DNA of 64,000 bases from Kordiimonadaceae bacterium UBA4441 (GTDB lineage: Bacteria > Pseudomonadota > Alphaproteobacteria > Sphingomonadales > Emcibacteraceae). This document shows positions 27,730-36,839 of this stretch, piece after piece (positions within the stretch are counted from its first letter, which is position 1; each line of letters opens with the position of its first letter). The stretch covers positions 8,598 through 72,597 of the forward strand of contig DGPL01000010.1 of the NCBI GenBank assembly GCA_002390425.1. The letters run 5' to 3'. Both the position numbers and the translations under genes were made by a program. The notes under the pieces were generated by a model. That model saw nothing but the letters and a program-made list of their open reading frames with translations. It was not told the DNA's origin and made no database searches.

Positions 27730-28740
27730 GTGAAGATAGAAATAATTACAAATTTAAATGATAATTTAAAAGAAACCGGCTTTGGCCCATTCCAAGCCTG
27801 TGAAAATGTGAAACAGTCGTTATTAAGAATTGATCATTCAGCAATCGTAACGGTTTGCAACAACCTATCCGATCTTGATGGTGTTGTAAAAAGAAAGCCT
27901 GACATTGTTGTTCTTGCCGTAAAATATGTGGTAATTGAAAGCGGGGAATTCATATGGCTCAGCGACTTTTTTGACAAACACAATATTAGTTTCACAGGAT
28001 CGACCAGAGAAACCCTGCAATATGATTCAAATAAAATTCTTGGAAAAGAAAGAGTTTCTGCTAAGAACATACCAACGGGCAAATATTTTACCACCATACC
28101 TAATCAATATAAACATGCAGAAGAACTGCCCCTTGCTTTTCCATTATTTTTAAAACCATCAGATTCAGCAAATGGTAATGGTATTGATACGATGTCATTG
28201 GTTCATGAATTTTCTGAATATAAGACGAAAGTATCTACTTTATACGAAGAATATATGCAGCCGATATTAGTTGAAGAATATCTTGAAGGATTGGAATTTA
28301 CCGTTTCCATTATTGAATCCGGTGGCAGATTAATTGCAATTCCAATTGAAATAATTCCACCTAAAGAAGACGGCATAAGAATTCTGGGTTCGAAAGTAAA
28401 AACAGAAAATTCTGAAATACTTTCAAGAATTTTTGACAGTAAAACCCTAAGAATGATTCTGGAAATAGCAGAAAAATCATTTAAAGCCCTTGGCATAAGA
28501 GACTTCGGTCGCATTGATATAAAAATGGATAAACATGGTAATTGTAAATTTATGGAAGCAAACCTTGTTCCAGGTCTAAAAAAAGGATCCAGCTATTTTC
28601 CGCGGGCATGTAAAATTGCTGCGGATATAAAATATGATGAACTCATTTGCCTCATGATCCAGGGCGCGATAGATAGATCGCAAAACATTAATATTAATAT
28701 TATTGGAAATAAATATGAAGATACAGTCGAACTTAGCTAG
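27730..28740 (+). CDS. ATP-grasp ligase related to D-alanine-D-alanine ligase
   Basis: The GTG start at 27730 lies 7 bases after AAAGG; an ATG two bases earlier meets TGA at once. The 336-residue protein has the Ddl-type ATP-grasp layout: an N-terminal domain without the usual HGxxGEDG loop, the SNKILGKERVSAKNIPTGKYF lid region in parts, the nucleotide lysine in PLFLKPSDSANGNGI, the EEYLEGLEFTVSII strand, and the metal-binding FMEANLVPGLKKGS, equivalent to the Ddl ENxxPG motif. It should join a carboxylate to an amine with ATP, in the cytoplasm. It is not the housekeeping Ddl (no mur or fts neighbours). Its 3' end overlaps the Cys-repeat gene by 26 bases, so the two are probably translationally coupled. 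Confidence 0.85.
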   Translation: MKIEIITNLNDNLKETGFGPFQACENVKQSLLRIDHSAIVTVCNNLSDLDGVVKRKPDIVVLAVKYVVIESGEFIWLSDFFDKHNISFTGSTRETLQYDSNKILGKERVSAKNIPTGKYFTTIPNQYKHAEELPLAFPLFLKPSDSANGNGIDTMSLVHEFSEYKTKVSTLYEEYMQPILVEEYLEGLEFTVSIIESGGRLIAIPIEIIPPKEDGIRILGSKVKTENSEILSRIFDSKTLRMILEIAEKSFKALGIRDFGRIDIKMDKHGNCKFMEANLVPGLKKGSSYFPRACKIAADIKYDELICLMIQGAIDRSQNININIIGNKYEDTVELS

Positions 28741-29527
28741 CATACAGCTAGAGCGAAAGACTTATGTTATATTTCTTCATGCATTAGTTTTTATAACTTT
28801 TATTGCTTTAAGTAACACTACATTTGCACAATCAACTACAGGTGCAATCCCTGAGAATGCGATGAAAATAAGCTATGGGAACGGTTGGCAATGCAATCCA
28901 GGCTTTATTAAAAACGGCGAGACATGTGCCGAAATAATAGCGCCGGAAAATGCTTATTTAACTGGCTCTTCCTATAGAATGGGATGGCTTTGTAATCATG
29001 GGTACAGAGAAAATCAAGGTGAATGCATTGCAATCACCATTCCTGAAAATGCATATCTCTCGCCGTCTGAGTATGGTTTAGGATGGGAATGTAATCGTGG
29101 GTATTTGGAAAATAAAGGCGTCTGTGAGGAAATAATATTACCGGAAAATGCTTTTCTTGACAAAAGTTCTTATGAAAAAAAATGGCGTTGCATGAATGGA
29201 TATAAAGCCGTCGATAACGAATGCAAGGAGATAATAATTCCTGAAAACGGTTATTTTAATAAGACTATTATTAGTCAAGGCTGGGAATGTAAATATGGCT
29301 ACCGGCAGATTGGCGAGTTATGCACCGCAATAGAAATCCCCAAAAATGCTTTCCTTGAAAATGATGGCAGAGGCAATGGCTGGAAGTGCAACAGAGGTTA
29401 TTCTGCAGTAGGAAAAATCTGTGAAGTGATTATTAAACCTGAAAATTCGCATATTAATTATAGCGGAAACGATTGGGAATGTAATAAGCCCTATAGAAAA
29501 GTAAATGGTCAGTGTTCAATTCTATGA
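28715..29527 (+). CDS. Secreted cysteine-rich protein with seven PENA...GWxCxxGY repeats
   Basis: The ATG at 28715 follows TTGGAAAT and overlaps the ATP-grasp gene. The 270-residue precursor has a signal peptide ending TTFAQ (about residue 39) and then seven tandem repeats of 30-35 residues. Each reads roughly IxPENAxLxxSxYxxGWxC then NxGYxxxxxxCxxI, with two cysteines per repeat (14 in all). The last repeat is variant (PENSHINYSGNDWECNKPY) and ends in QCSIL. The regular Cys pairs suggest one disulfide per repeat in an extended secreted chain. I have seen such GWxCxxGY repeats in hypothetical secreted proteins of other Proteobacteria, with no assigned function. Coupling to an ATP-grasp ligase is notable. 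Confidence 0.8.
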   Translation: MKIQSNLASIQLERKTYVIFLHALVFITFIALSNTTFAQSTTGAIPENAMKISYGNGWQCNPGFIKNGETCAEIIAPENAYLTGSSYRMGWLCNHGYRENQGECIAITIPENAYLSPSEYGLGWECNRGYLENKGVCEEIILPENAFLDKSSYEKKWRCMNGYKAVDNECKEIIIPENGYFNKTIISQGWECKYGYRQIGELCTAIEIPKNAFLENDGRGNGWKCNRGYSAVGKICEVIIKPENSHINYSGNDWECNKPYRKVNGQCSIL

Positions 29528-29617
29528 TTTCTAAATTCTGATTTTAAAAAATTTACTTTCAATAAAAATCCATAAATACAGGCCCATTTATAAAACCAAC
29601 AAAAAGAAAGGCATTTA

Positions 29618-29827
29618 ATGTCTGATAAACTAACACCACATTTTGAAGCTTCAAGTGACGATAATTCAACTTCAACTATAAAGATTACAAATAAAGAATT
29701 AGAAGCCAATAAGGAAATGGAAAAATACGGTATAAACCGCGTTCTAATTTCCATATATCATTACAAAACTTTTCGGTACACAAATCTCGAGGATGCTATT
29801 TCACAAGCTAAACGTGATGAAAATTAG
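29618..29827 (+). CDS. Small protein of 69 residues with an FRYTNLEDAISQAKR motif
   Basis: AGAAAGGCATTTA precedes the ATG. The protein has a disordered acidic N-terminus (HFEASSDDNSTSTIK), a charged helix (TNKELEANKEMEKYG) and a C-terminal motif YHYKTFRYTNLEDAISQAKR that resembles a short conserved motif I have met in other small alphaproteobacterial proteins. It has no signal peptide or membrane segment. The function is unknown. It stands between the Cys-repeat gene and the structured region at 29.9 kb, and could be co-transcribed with the former. Confidence 0.6.
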   Translation: MSDKLTPHFEASSDDNSTSTIKITNKELEANKEMEKYGINRVLISIYHYKTFRYTNLEDAISQAKRDEN

Positions 29828-29875
29828 ATTAATATTTTTTAAATCGGAAACTAAAAACATGTCCACTTTAAATAG

Positions 29876-29985
29876 TGCCTATACTGAGACATTATTTAAG
29901 TTGGCAGGCTAGGTCCTTGGGGGGGGAAACCTAACCCACCTAAACAACGAGATTCCCATCTCGTCATTAAATAATAGCCTATCAC
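29876..29985. ncRNA. Candidate structured RNA (three-way-junction fold), strand unresolved
   Basis: Perfect or near-perfect complementary blocks nest here. An outer helix ATTATTTAA (29891-29899) pairs with TTAAATAAT (29967-29975). Inside it GGCTAGGT (29907-29914) pairs 7 of 8 with ACCTAACC (29929-29936), enclosing eight consecutive Gs, and ACGAGAT (29947-29953) pairs with ATCTCGT (29958-29964). Outside, GTGCCTAT and ATAGCCTATCAC extend the helix. No open frame covers the segment and it ends 93 bases before a strong terminator on the plus strand. I do not recognise 6S, SRP, RNase P or a known riboswitch. A 3'UTR structure or mobile-element remnant are alternatives. Confidence 0.35.
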
Positions 29986-30077
29986 CATATACAGGAAGTA
30001 ACAAATTTATAATCGAATTATTAATTATAAACTGAACTTCCGCTTTGCGTCGAAAACGAAAATTCATAATCTAAATT

Positions 30078-30111
30078 AAAAAGCCCCCACAGTTCCCTGT
30101 GAAGGCTTTTT
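30078..30111. terminator. Bidirectional terminator between the structured region and ilvC
   Basis: AAAAAGCC/GGCTTTTT with an inner CACAG/CTGTG stem and a TTCC-type loop forms a long hairpin with A and T runs on both sides. It can end plus-strand transcripts from the 29.6-29.9 kb genes and minus-strand transcripts leaving ilvC. Confidence 0.85.
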
Positions 30112-30120
30112 CTTCTATTT

Positions 30121-30193
30121 GTCACTCGCGGACTTGATCGGCGAGTCTATAAAAAACGTATTATTGGATTCGCCCATCAAGTCGGCGAATGAC
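30121..30193. repeat. REPIN-like inverted repeat downstream of ilvC
   Basis: Two 24-base arms, 30121-30144 and 30170-30193, are inverted copies matching at 21 of 24 positions. Each arm is itself partly palindromic (ACTCGC...GCGAGT; ATTCGCC...GGCGAAT) and carries the core GACTTGAT or its complement ATCAAGTC. This pairing of two small hairpins in inverted orientation is the form of REPIN/BIME elements, and the GTCAxTCGC...CTTGAT core resembles dispersed palindromes of many alphaproteobacteria. It lies 9 bases beyond the ilvC stop. Confidence 0.7.
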
Positions 30194-30201
30194 GTTTTAA
30201 A

Positions 30202-31221
<1,020 letters not shown>

Positions 31222-31264
31222 TTAAATTCTCCGTATAAATAAATTCTTTTAAATTATTCTGTTC

Positions 31265-31786
31265 TTATAAAACTTTTTGGCCACGATGTAATGCCGCAAC
31301 ACCTGTGCGGACAACTTCATCTAATCCTAGTTCACTCATTAGTTCGATGAATGCTTTAATCTTTTCTGTCTTGCCTGTCACCTCAAAAACGAAACTTTTT
31401 GCCGAACTATCGACGCGTTTTGCCCGAAATGCTTCTGCGACACGTAGTGCTTCAACACGTTGTTCGCGGTCGCCGCTTACTTTTACAAGTGCGAGTTCAC
31501 GTTCCACATGTGGGCCTTCGTCGGTTAAGTCCGCAACACGGTGAATGGGCACAAGTCGGTCAAGTTGCGCTTGAATTTGATCAATAATATGCGGTGTTCC
31601 AATAGTCACAACCGTGATACGGCTTTCGTTACCTTCAAGATCAACAGGAGCAACCGTCAAATGTTCAATATTATAACCACGACCGGAAAATAATCCGATG
31701 ACACGCGCCAATACACCTGCTTCGTTATCAACGATAATGGATAATGTATGGCGTTCTTGATGTTGAGCTAATTCTATCATAATCAT
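31265..31786 (-). CDS. ilvH: Acetolactate synthase small (regulatory) subunit
   Basis: The 173-residue protein has an N-terminal ACT domain (HTLSIIVDNEAGVLARVIGLFSGRGYNIEHLTV in parts) that binds valine for feedback inhibition, and the family C-terminal domain (KSFVFEVTGKTEKIKAFIELM; GVAALHRGQ). It lies 15 bases downstream of ilvB and 43 upstream of ilvC. Start codons at 31786 and 31780 are both possible; the ribosome site GAGAA fits either. Confidence 0.95.
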   Translation of the reverse strand: MIMIELAQHQERHTLSIIVDNEAGVLARVIGLFSGRGYNIEHLTVAPVDLEGNESRITVVTIGTPHIIDQIQAQLDRLVPIHRVADLTDEGPHVERELALVKVSGDREQRVEALRVAEAFRAKRVDSSAKSFVFEVTGKTEKIKAFIELMSELGLDEVVRTGVAALHRGQKVL

Positions 31787-31801
31787 TTCTCACTTGGTTT
31801 A

Positions 31802-33556
31802 TTAAACCAATGCGGCCCCTCCTTCAAATTCTTGCATTTCAGATTCGTCCGGTAGAAGCATTTCATTATGCGCTGCCCCAGAAGGTATCATTGGGAAACA
31901 ATTCGCAAGTTTTTCAATACGGCAATCCACAATAACCGGGCCATCCGTTTCAATCATCTTAATAATCGTTTCATCAAGTTGATCCGGACGATCGCACATA
32001 AGTCCAGTTGCACCATAACTCTCCGCAAGTTTAACGAAATCCGGTAGTGATGCCGTGTAACTATTTGAATAACGACCATCGTGGTTTAAATCCTGCCACT
32101 GGCGCACCATCCCCATATATTCATTATTCAGGATAAATATCTTAACGGGTAAGCCATATTGCATAACCGTTGAGAGTTCCTGAATATTCATTTGAATGGA
32201 TGCTTCACCGGCAACATCAATCACAAGCGCATTTGGATGTGCCATTTGAACGCCCATCGCCGCCGGAAAACCATATCCCATTGTTCCAAGCCCACCTGAT
32301 GTCATCCATCTGTTTGGCTCTTCAAAATGAAGATATTGCGCTGCCCACATTTGATGTTGACCCACTTCGGTTGTGTAATAAACATCCTTATCTTTGGTTA
32401 GCTCTTGAAGGCGTTCAAGTGCATATTGCGGCATAATGACATCATTACGTTTCGCATAGCCAAGGCAATTACGCGCTCTATTCTCTTCGATTTCGCCCCA
32501 CCATGCTTTAAGTGCATCAGCGTCTAGTTTATGTTTGCCTTTTTTCCATAACTTGATCATCACTTCAAGCACGGCAGCCACATCACCAACCACTGGCACT
32601 TCAACCGGAATAATTTTATTAATCGAAGAACGATCAATATCAATATGTATTTTCTTTGATTTTGGTGCGAAGGCATCAATGCGACCCGTCACACGATCAT
32701 CAAATCGTGCGCCAATACAAACCATGACGTCACAATCATGCATTGCGTGATTGGCTTCATATGTTCCGTGCATTCCAAGCATACCAAGAAACTGATCATC
32801 AGACGCAGGATAGGCGCCAAGCCCCATTAAAGTACTTGTTACCGGCACACCCGTCATTTTTGCAAATTTACGAAGTAGATCAGACGCAGCAGGTCCGGAA
32901 TTGATAACACCACCGCCCGTATAAAAAATTGGCTTTTTCGCAGTCGCTAATAAATCAACGGCCGCTTTAATTGCAGCATCATCGCCTTTAAAGGCTGGAC
33001 GGTAGCTGCGGTGTTCAATTGGTCCCGTATGAATATTTTCACTCGTATGAATTTGAACATCTTTTGGAATATCAACAACAACTGGCCCGGGACGCCCCGT
33101 TGTCGCAACATGAAATGCTTCATGAACAACACGTGATGCGTCATCGGTTTTTTTAATTAAATAATTATGTTTTGTGCAATGTCGCGAAATACCAACCGTG
33201 TCTGCTTCCTGAAACGCGTCAGTACCAATTAATTGAACAGGAACCTGACCCGTCAAACAAACTACCGGAATACTATCAAGCATCGCATCCGCTAAACCAG
33301 TGATCGCATTTGTTGCACCCGGGCCTGACGTCACAAGTACGCAACCAGGTCGCCCAGTTGAACGCGCATATCCTTCTGCTGCATGAACGGCTGCTTGCTC
33401 ATGGCGAACAAGAACATGGGTAATCTTCGAATGTTCATGAAGTTCATCATAAATCGGCAGAACAGCGCCGCCCGGATAGCCAAAAATGACATCCACACCC
33501 AAATCCTCTAGGGATTTAACGATGATCTGTGCGCCTGTTAGTGCTTTCGAAGACAT
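31802..33556 (-). CDS. ilvB: Acetolactate synthase large (catalytic) subunit
   Basis: The ATG at 33556 (MSSKALTGAQIIVKSLEDLG) follows AAGGTGG and gives 584 residues; a further in-frame Met at 33580 is unlikely. The ThDP enzyme condenses pyruvate to acetolactate. It has the catalytic Glu in RHEQAAVHAAEGYARSTG, the FAD-contacting region GMHGTYEANHAMHDCD, and the ThDP motif GEASIQMNIQELSTV with EYMGMVRQWQ. The 216-base leader back to miaA shows no obvious leader peptide or attenuator. Confidence 0.96.
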   Translation of the reverse strand: MSSKALTGAQIIVKSLEDLGVDVIFGYPGGAVLPIYDELHEHSKITHVLVRHEQAAVHAAEGYARSTGRPGCVLVTSGPGATNAITGLADAMLDSIPVVCLTGQVPVQLIGTDAFQEADTVGISRHCTKHNYLIKKTDDASRVVHEAFHVATTGRPGPVVVDIPKDVQIHTSENIHTGPIEHRSYRPAFKGDDAAIKAAVDLLATAKKPIFYTGGGVINSGPAASDLLRKFAKMTGVPVTSTLMGLGAYPASDDQFLGMLGMHGTYEANHAMHDCDVMVCIGARFDDRVTGRIDAFAPKSKKIHIDIDRSSINKIIPVEVPVVGDVAAVLEVMIKLWKKGKHKLDADALKAWWGEIEENRARNCLGYAKRNDVIMPQYALERLQELTKDKDVYYTTEVGQHQMWAAQYLHFEEPNRWMTSGGLGTMGYGFPAAMGVQMAHPNALVIDVAGEASIQMNIQELSTVMQYGLPVKIFILNNEYMGMVRQWQDLNHDGRYSNSYTASLPDFVKLAESYGATGLMCDRPDQLDETIIKMIETDGPVIVDCRIEKLANCFPMIPSGAAHNEMLLPDESEMQEFEGGAALV

Positions 33557-33771
33557 AATGTCCACCTTTCCATATTTCAATTAATCAAGCATGTATTGCA
33601 TAAATAAGTGTAGGTTTATAAAGGCTTCTGCGCCATATAGCAAATCCAAACACAATGAAAACACGCATAATTTTCCATTCAAAATTTCAGTCAACTTAAT
33701 GATATATAATTATCAAGTCAACTATTATTTTGAAATATAATTACAAAATAATGAATTTTTCTTTAATAAAA

Positions 33772-34653
33772 TTACAATTTAATATTTTCCCAATCGGAAA
33801 ATTGATTTCTAAACCATGTCATTTGGCGCTTTGAAAATTGTCTAGTGGCTGTTTGAGCAAGGACTATTGTTTCCTTTAGACTGATATTTCCCTCAAGATA
33901 ATCAATAATCTGGGGCACACCTAATGACTTCATGACGGCTATATTTTTTGGATAATTAAGTGCCATTAATTCCCGAACCTCATTCAAAGCACCTTCATCA
34001 TGGATCATTTTTTCAAACCGTAAATTACAACGTTCATATAATTCTGCACGGTACCGAGATAAAATATGACGGTGAATTTCAACGTCTTCATCAATTAACC
34101 CGCCGGTTGATGGCGCCAATTGCCACTCAGCCAGACTTTGACCCGTTGATAATATCACCTCAAGCGCGCGACCGATGCGTTGACTGTCCCCTTCCGATAG
34201 ACGCTTGGCCATAACGGGGTCAAGTTCCAATAATTTTTTATGTGCATTTTGTGAACCATATTCATTTATTTCATTACGGATATTTGCACGAATATTTTCA
34301 TCTATCTCTGGGACGTTGGATAAACCATATACGAGCGCTTTTAAATAAAGCCCCGTACCACCAACAACAATCGGCGTTTTATTTCGCGCCCAGATATCAT
34401 CTATAAAGTTTCGGGCAAGCTCCCTCCAGCGTTCCGCCGAACAAGCATCGTCGCCTTTTAAATATCTATATAAGTGATGGGGCACTTTCCCTATATCTTC
34501 ATCCGACGGACACGCGGTTAAAATATTAAGCTCGCGGTAAATCTGCATACTGTCGGCATTAACGATTTCCCCGTCTTGTTTTTCCGCCCAATTTAAGGCA
34601 ATTGATGACTTGCCGCTTGCTGTTGGTCCACCGAGCACGATTATTTTTCGCAT
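33772..34653 (-). CDS. miaA: tRNA dimethylallyltransferase
   Basis: The 293-residue enzyme transfers dimethylallyl to N6 of A37 in tRNAs that read UNN codons. It has the P-loop GGPTASGKSSIALNWA, the NADSMQIYRELNILTACPS substrate block, PIVVGGTGLYLKALVYG, and the Gln/Arg-rich C-terminus TRQFSKRQMTWFRNQ. It lies upstream of ilvB on the same strand with a 215-base gap and divergent from serB, as in many Alphaproteobacteria. Confidence 0.96.
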   Translation of the reverse strand: MRKIIVLGGPTASGKSSIALNWAEKQDGEIVNADSMQIYRELNILTACPSDEDIGKVPHHLYRYLKGDDACSAERWRELARNFIDDIWARNKTPIVVGGTGLYLKALVYGLSNVPEIDENIRANIRNEINEYGSQNAHKKLLELDPVMAKRLSEGDSQRIGRALEVILSTGQSLAEWQLAPSTGGLIDEDVEIHRHILSRYRAELYERCNLRFEKMIHDEGALNEVRELMALNYPKNIAVMKSLGVPQIIDYLEGNISLKETIVLAQTATRQFSKRQMTWFRNQFSDWENIKL

Positions 34654-34731
34654 TAAACACTTTCCGGTTCACTAATTCATATTGATATTGTAATTATAAC
34701 AACCATAACAATAATTCTATAGGTTTAAATA

Positions 34732-35607
34732 ATGACCAAGGTTCTGACCCTTATTTCCGATCCGGAAAACCCGACACTTAATAATGATATTAAAAACCAA
34801 TATTCAGAATTTCTGAATGCGTCAAAAAGCCGATGGTTAAATGAAAATGTCGCACTGGATATCTTTTTTGATGGTGATATTGGGGTGGAAGTCATAGATC
34901 GTTTAAATAATGAAACATTCGATTATGCCATTCAGGATATCGCAACAAGAAGCAAAAATTTACTCCTTGCTGACATGGATAGTACCATCATTCAATGTGA
35001 ATGCATTGATGAACTGGCCGATTTTTTAGGAATTAAAGAAAAAGTATCACATATCACCGAAGCCGCCATGCGTGGTGAAATTGATTTTAAAGGTGCACTG
35101 CGGGAACGTGTCGCGCTTCTTAAAGGGCTTAAAGTTGCGGATTTAGGGAAAGTGTTTGATGAACGCGTTAATTTAACACCAGGTGCAATCACGCTCGTAA
35201 AAACCATGAATGCGAATGGAGCCATGACAGTTCTAGTATCAGGTGGATTTACTTACTTCACTGGACGCGTTTCAGAGATAACCGGTTTTCAGGTAAATCG
35301 AGCAAATATTTTACTTCATGCAAATGGTGAATTAACGGGAAAAGTAGGCGAGCCAATCGTTGATTCAGATACTAAAGTCAATACATTACGAGAATTTCAG
35401 AAAAATTTAAAATTAGAAGAACATGAAATTATTGCTGTTGGTGATGGAGCCAATGATATACCGATGCTGGTTGGCGCAGGTACTGGTGTTGGCTATCATG
35501 CTTTCCCAACAGCCGCAGAAGCAGCAGATGTAAAAATACAGCATAGTGACTTAACCGCACTCTTATACATTCAAGGATATTCAATAAGTGATTTCATTAT
35601 TGAATAA
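34732..35607 (+). CDS. serB: Phosphoserine phosphatase
   Basis: The 291-residue HAD enzyme dephosphorylates phosphoserine in the last step of serine synthesis. It carries the catalytic LADMDSTIIQCECIDELADF with both Asp residues, the LVSGGFTYF Ser motif, the late Lys and the GDGANDIPML motif. An N-terminal domain of about 75 residues precedes the HAD core, as in the proteobacterial form. It is divergent from miaA, the conserved serB/miaA/ilv arrangement. Confidence 0.95.
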   Translation: MTKVLTLISDPENPTLNNDIKNQYSEFLNASKSRWLNENVALDIFFDGDIGVEVIDRLNNETFDYAIQDIATRSKNLLLADMDSTIIQCECIDELADFLGIKEKVSHITEAAMRGEIDFKGALRERVALLKGLKVADLGKVFDERVNLTPGAITLVKTMNANGAMTVLVSGGFTYFTGRVSEITGFQVNRANILLHANGELTGKVGEPIVDSDTKVNTLREFQKNLKLEEHEIIAVGDGANDIPMLVGAGTGVGYHAFPTAAEAADVKIQHSDLTALLYIQGYSISDFIIE

Positions 35608-35645
35608 TCCTATGTTAAAGTTCATCAGAATTCAGGGAGTTTATA

Positions 35646-36761
35646 ATGAAAAAAACAATTTTTAAGTCACTTATTCTATCTTTTCTGGCCATATTACCTG
35701 CTAAAGCCGATATCGAGCTTGAGAAACTGGTTTTACCTGATGGGTTTTCCATTGAAGTTTACGCACGAATTCCCAAAGCCAGACAAATGTCACTTGGTGA
35801 TGATGGTACAGTTTATGTAGGGACACGCGGTGATGCACGTGGACGCGTTTTTGCCATCACTGATAATAATGGTGATTATAAAGCTGATGATGTCGCCGTT
35901 ATTACGCGAGGTTTAAAACAACCTTCTGGATTAACTTATAAAGACGGCGACTTATATGTTGCTGACATTGATACTCTTTACCGTTTTAACGATATTACAT
36001 CGACGATGAATGATAGTCCTAAAGCTGAAATCATTACGGATAATCTACCTGATAAAACTCATCATGGATGGAAATTTATCGAATTTGGCCCAGACGGTCT
36101 TCTTTATGTTCCAATTGGTGCGCCTTGTAATATATGCGAACCTGAGGAAATTTTCGCTGCTATTCATACAATGGATGTGAATAATCCCGATGATAGTTTA
36201 ACCAAGGTTGCAAGCGGTGTTAGAAACACAGTTGGCTTTGATTGGGATCCAAAAACAAATGAGCTATGGTTTACAGATAATGGCGGCGATAACCTTGGTG
36301 ATGACATGCCAGCGGATGAATTAAATAAAATATCAACCCCCGGCGAACATTTTGGCTATCCTTATATTCATCAAGGCGACTTTCAAGACCCACAATTTGG
36401 GTCAGGAAAAAAAGCTTCAGATTATACGCCACCTGCACAAAAGCTCGCACCACATGCTGGGGCTACTGGAATGGCGTTTTATAAGGGAAACATGCTTCCT
36501 GAAAAATTCAAAAATAATATCATTATTGCTGAACATGGTTCCTGGAACCGTACTGATGAAGCGGGTCATACCGGCCATATGCTAACGCTCGTTACTGTTG
36601 AAAATGGAAAAGCCATTAAATATGAACCGTTTATCACAGGCTTTTTACAAAACAACAAAGCCTGGGGACGCCCTACGGATGTCCTTGAATTAAAAGACGG
36701 AAGTTTGCTTATTGCTGACGATGAAGCGGGCGCCGTTTATCGAATGACATACATGAAATAA
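35646..36761 (+). CDS. PQQ-dependent sugar (sorbosone-type) dehydrogenase, secreted
   Basis: The 371-residue protein has a signal peptide (MKKTIFKSLILSFLAILPAKA) and a six-bladed beta-propeller of the soluble glucose/sorbosone dehydrogenase family. Characteristic blocks are LVLPDGFSIEVYARIPKARQ, GTVYVGTRGDARGRVFA, HHGWKFIEFGPDGLLYVPIG, GVRNTVGFDWDP with LWFTDNGGD, and IIAEHGSWNRTDEAGH. It would oxidise an aldose in the periplasm with PQQ and Ca2+. No pqq synthesis genes are in the window. The gene follows serB by 38 bases and could share its transcript. Confidence 0.88.
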   Translation: MKKTIFKSLILSFLAILPAKADIELEKLVLPDGFSIEVYARIPKARQMSLGDDGTVYVGTRGDARGRVFAITDNNGDYKADDVAVITRGLKQPSGLTYKDGDLYVADIDTLYRFNDITSTMNDSPKAEIITDNLPDKTHHGWKFIEFGPDGLLYVPIGAPCNICEPEEIFAAIHTMDVNNPDDSLTKVASGVRNTVGFDWDPKTNELWFTDNGGDNLGDDMPADELNKISTPGEHFGYPYIHQGDFQDPQFGSGKKASDYTPPAQKLAPHAGATGMAFYKGNMLPEKFKNNIIIAEHGSWNRTDEAGHTGHMLTLVTVENGKAIKYEPFITGFLQNNKAWGRPTDVLELKDGSLLIADDEAGAVYRMTYMK

Positions 36762-36839
36762 ATTTATTTACTCAATTAAACAAATTTTAAACTTCATCCT
36801 TTAAGGTCTTTTATAAATTAAGAACTTAAAGGAAATAAA

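Noticed and set aside
29876..29985. Identification of the structured segment as 6S, SRP or hammerhead RNA
   Set aside because: The GGAAGGAAGC-type SRP loop, the 6S central bubble and the CTGATGA/GAAA hammerhead core are all absent.
33557..33771. Leader-peptide attenuator upstream of ilvB
   Set aside because: No short frame rich in branched-chain codons and no terminator hairpin could be found on the minus strand.
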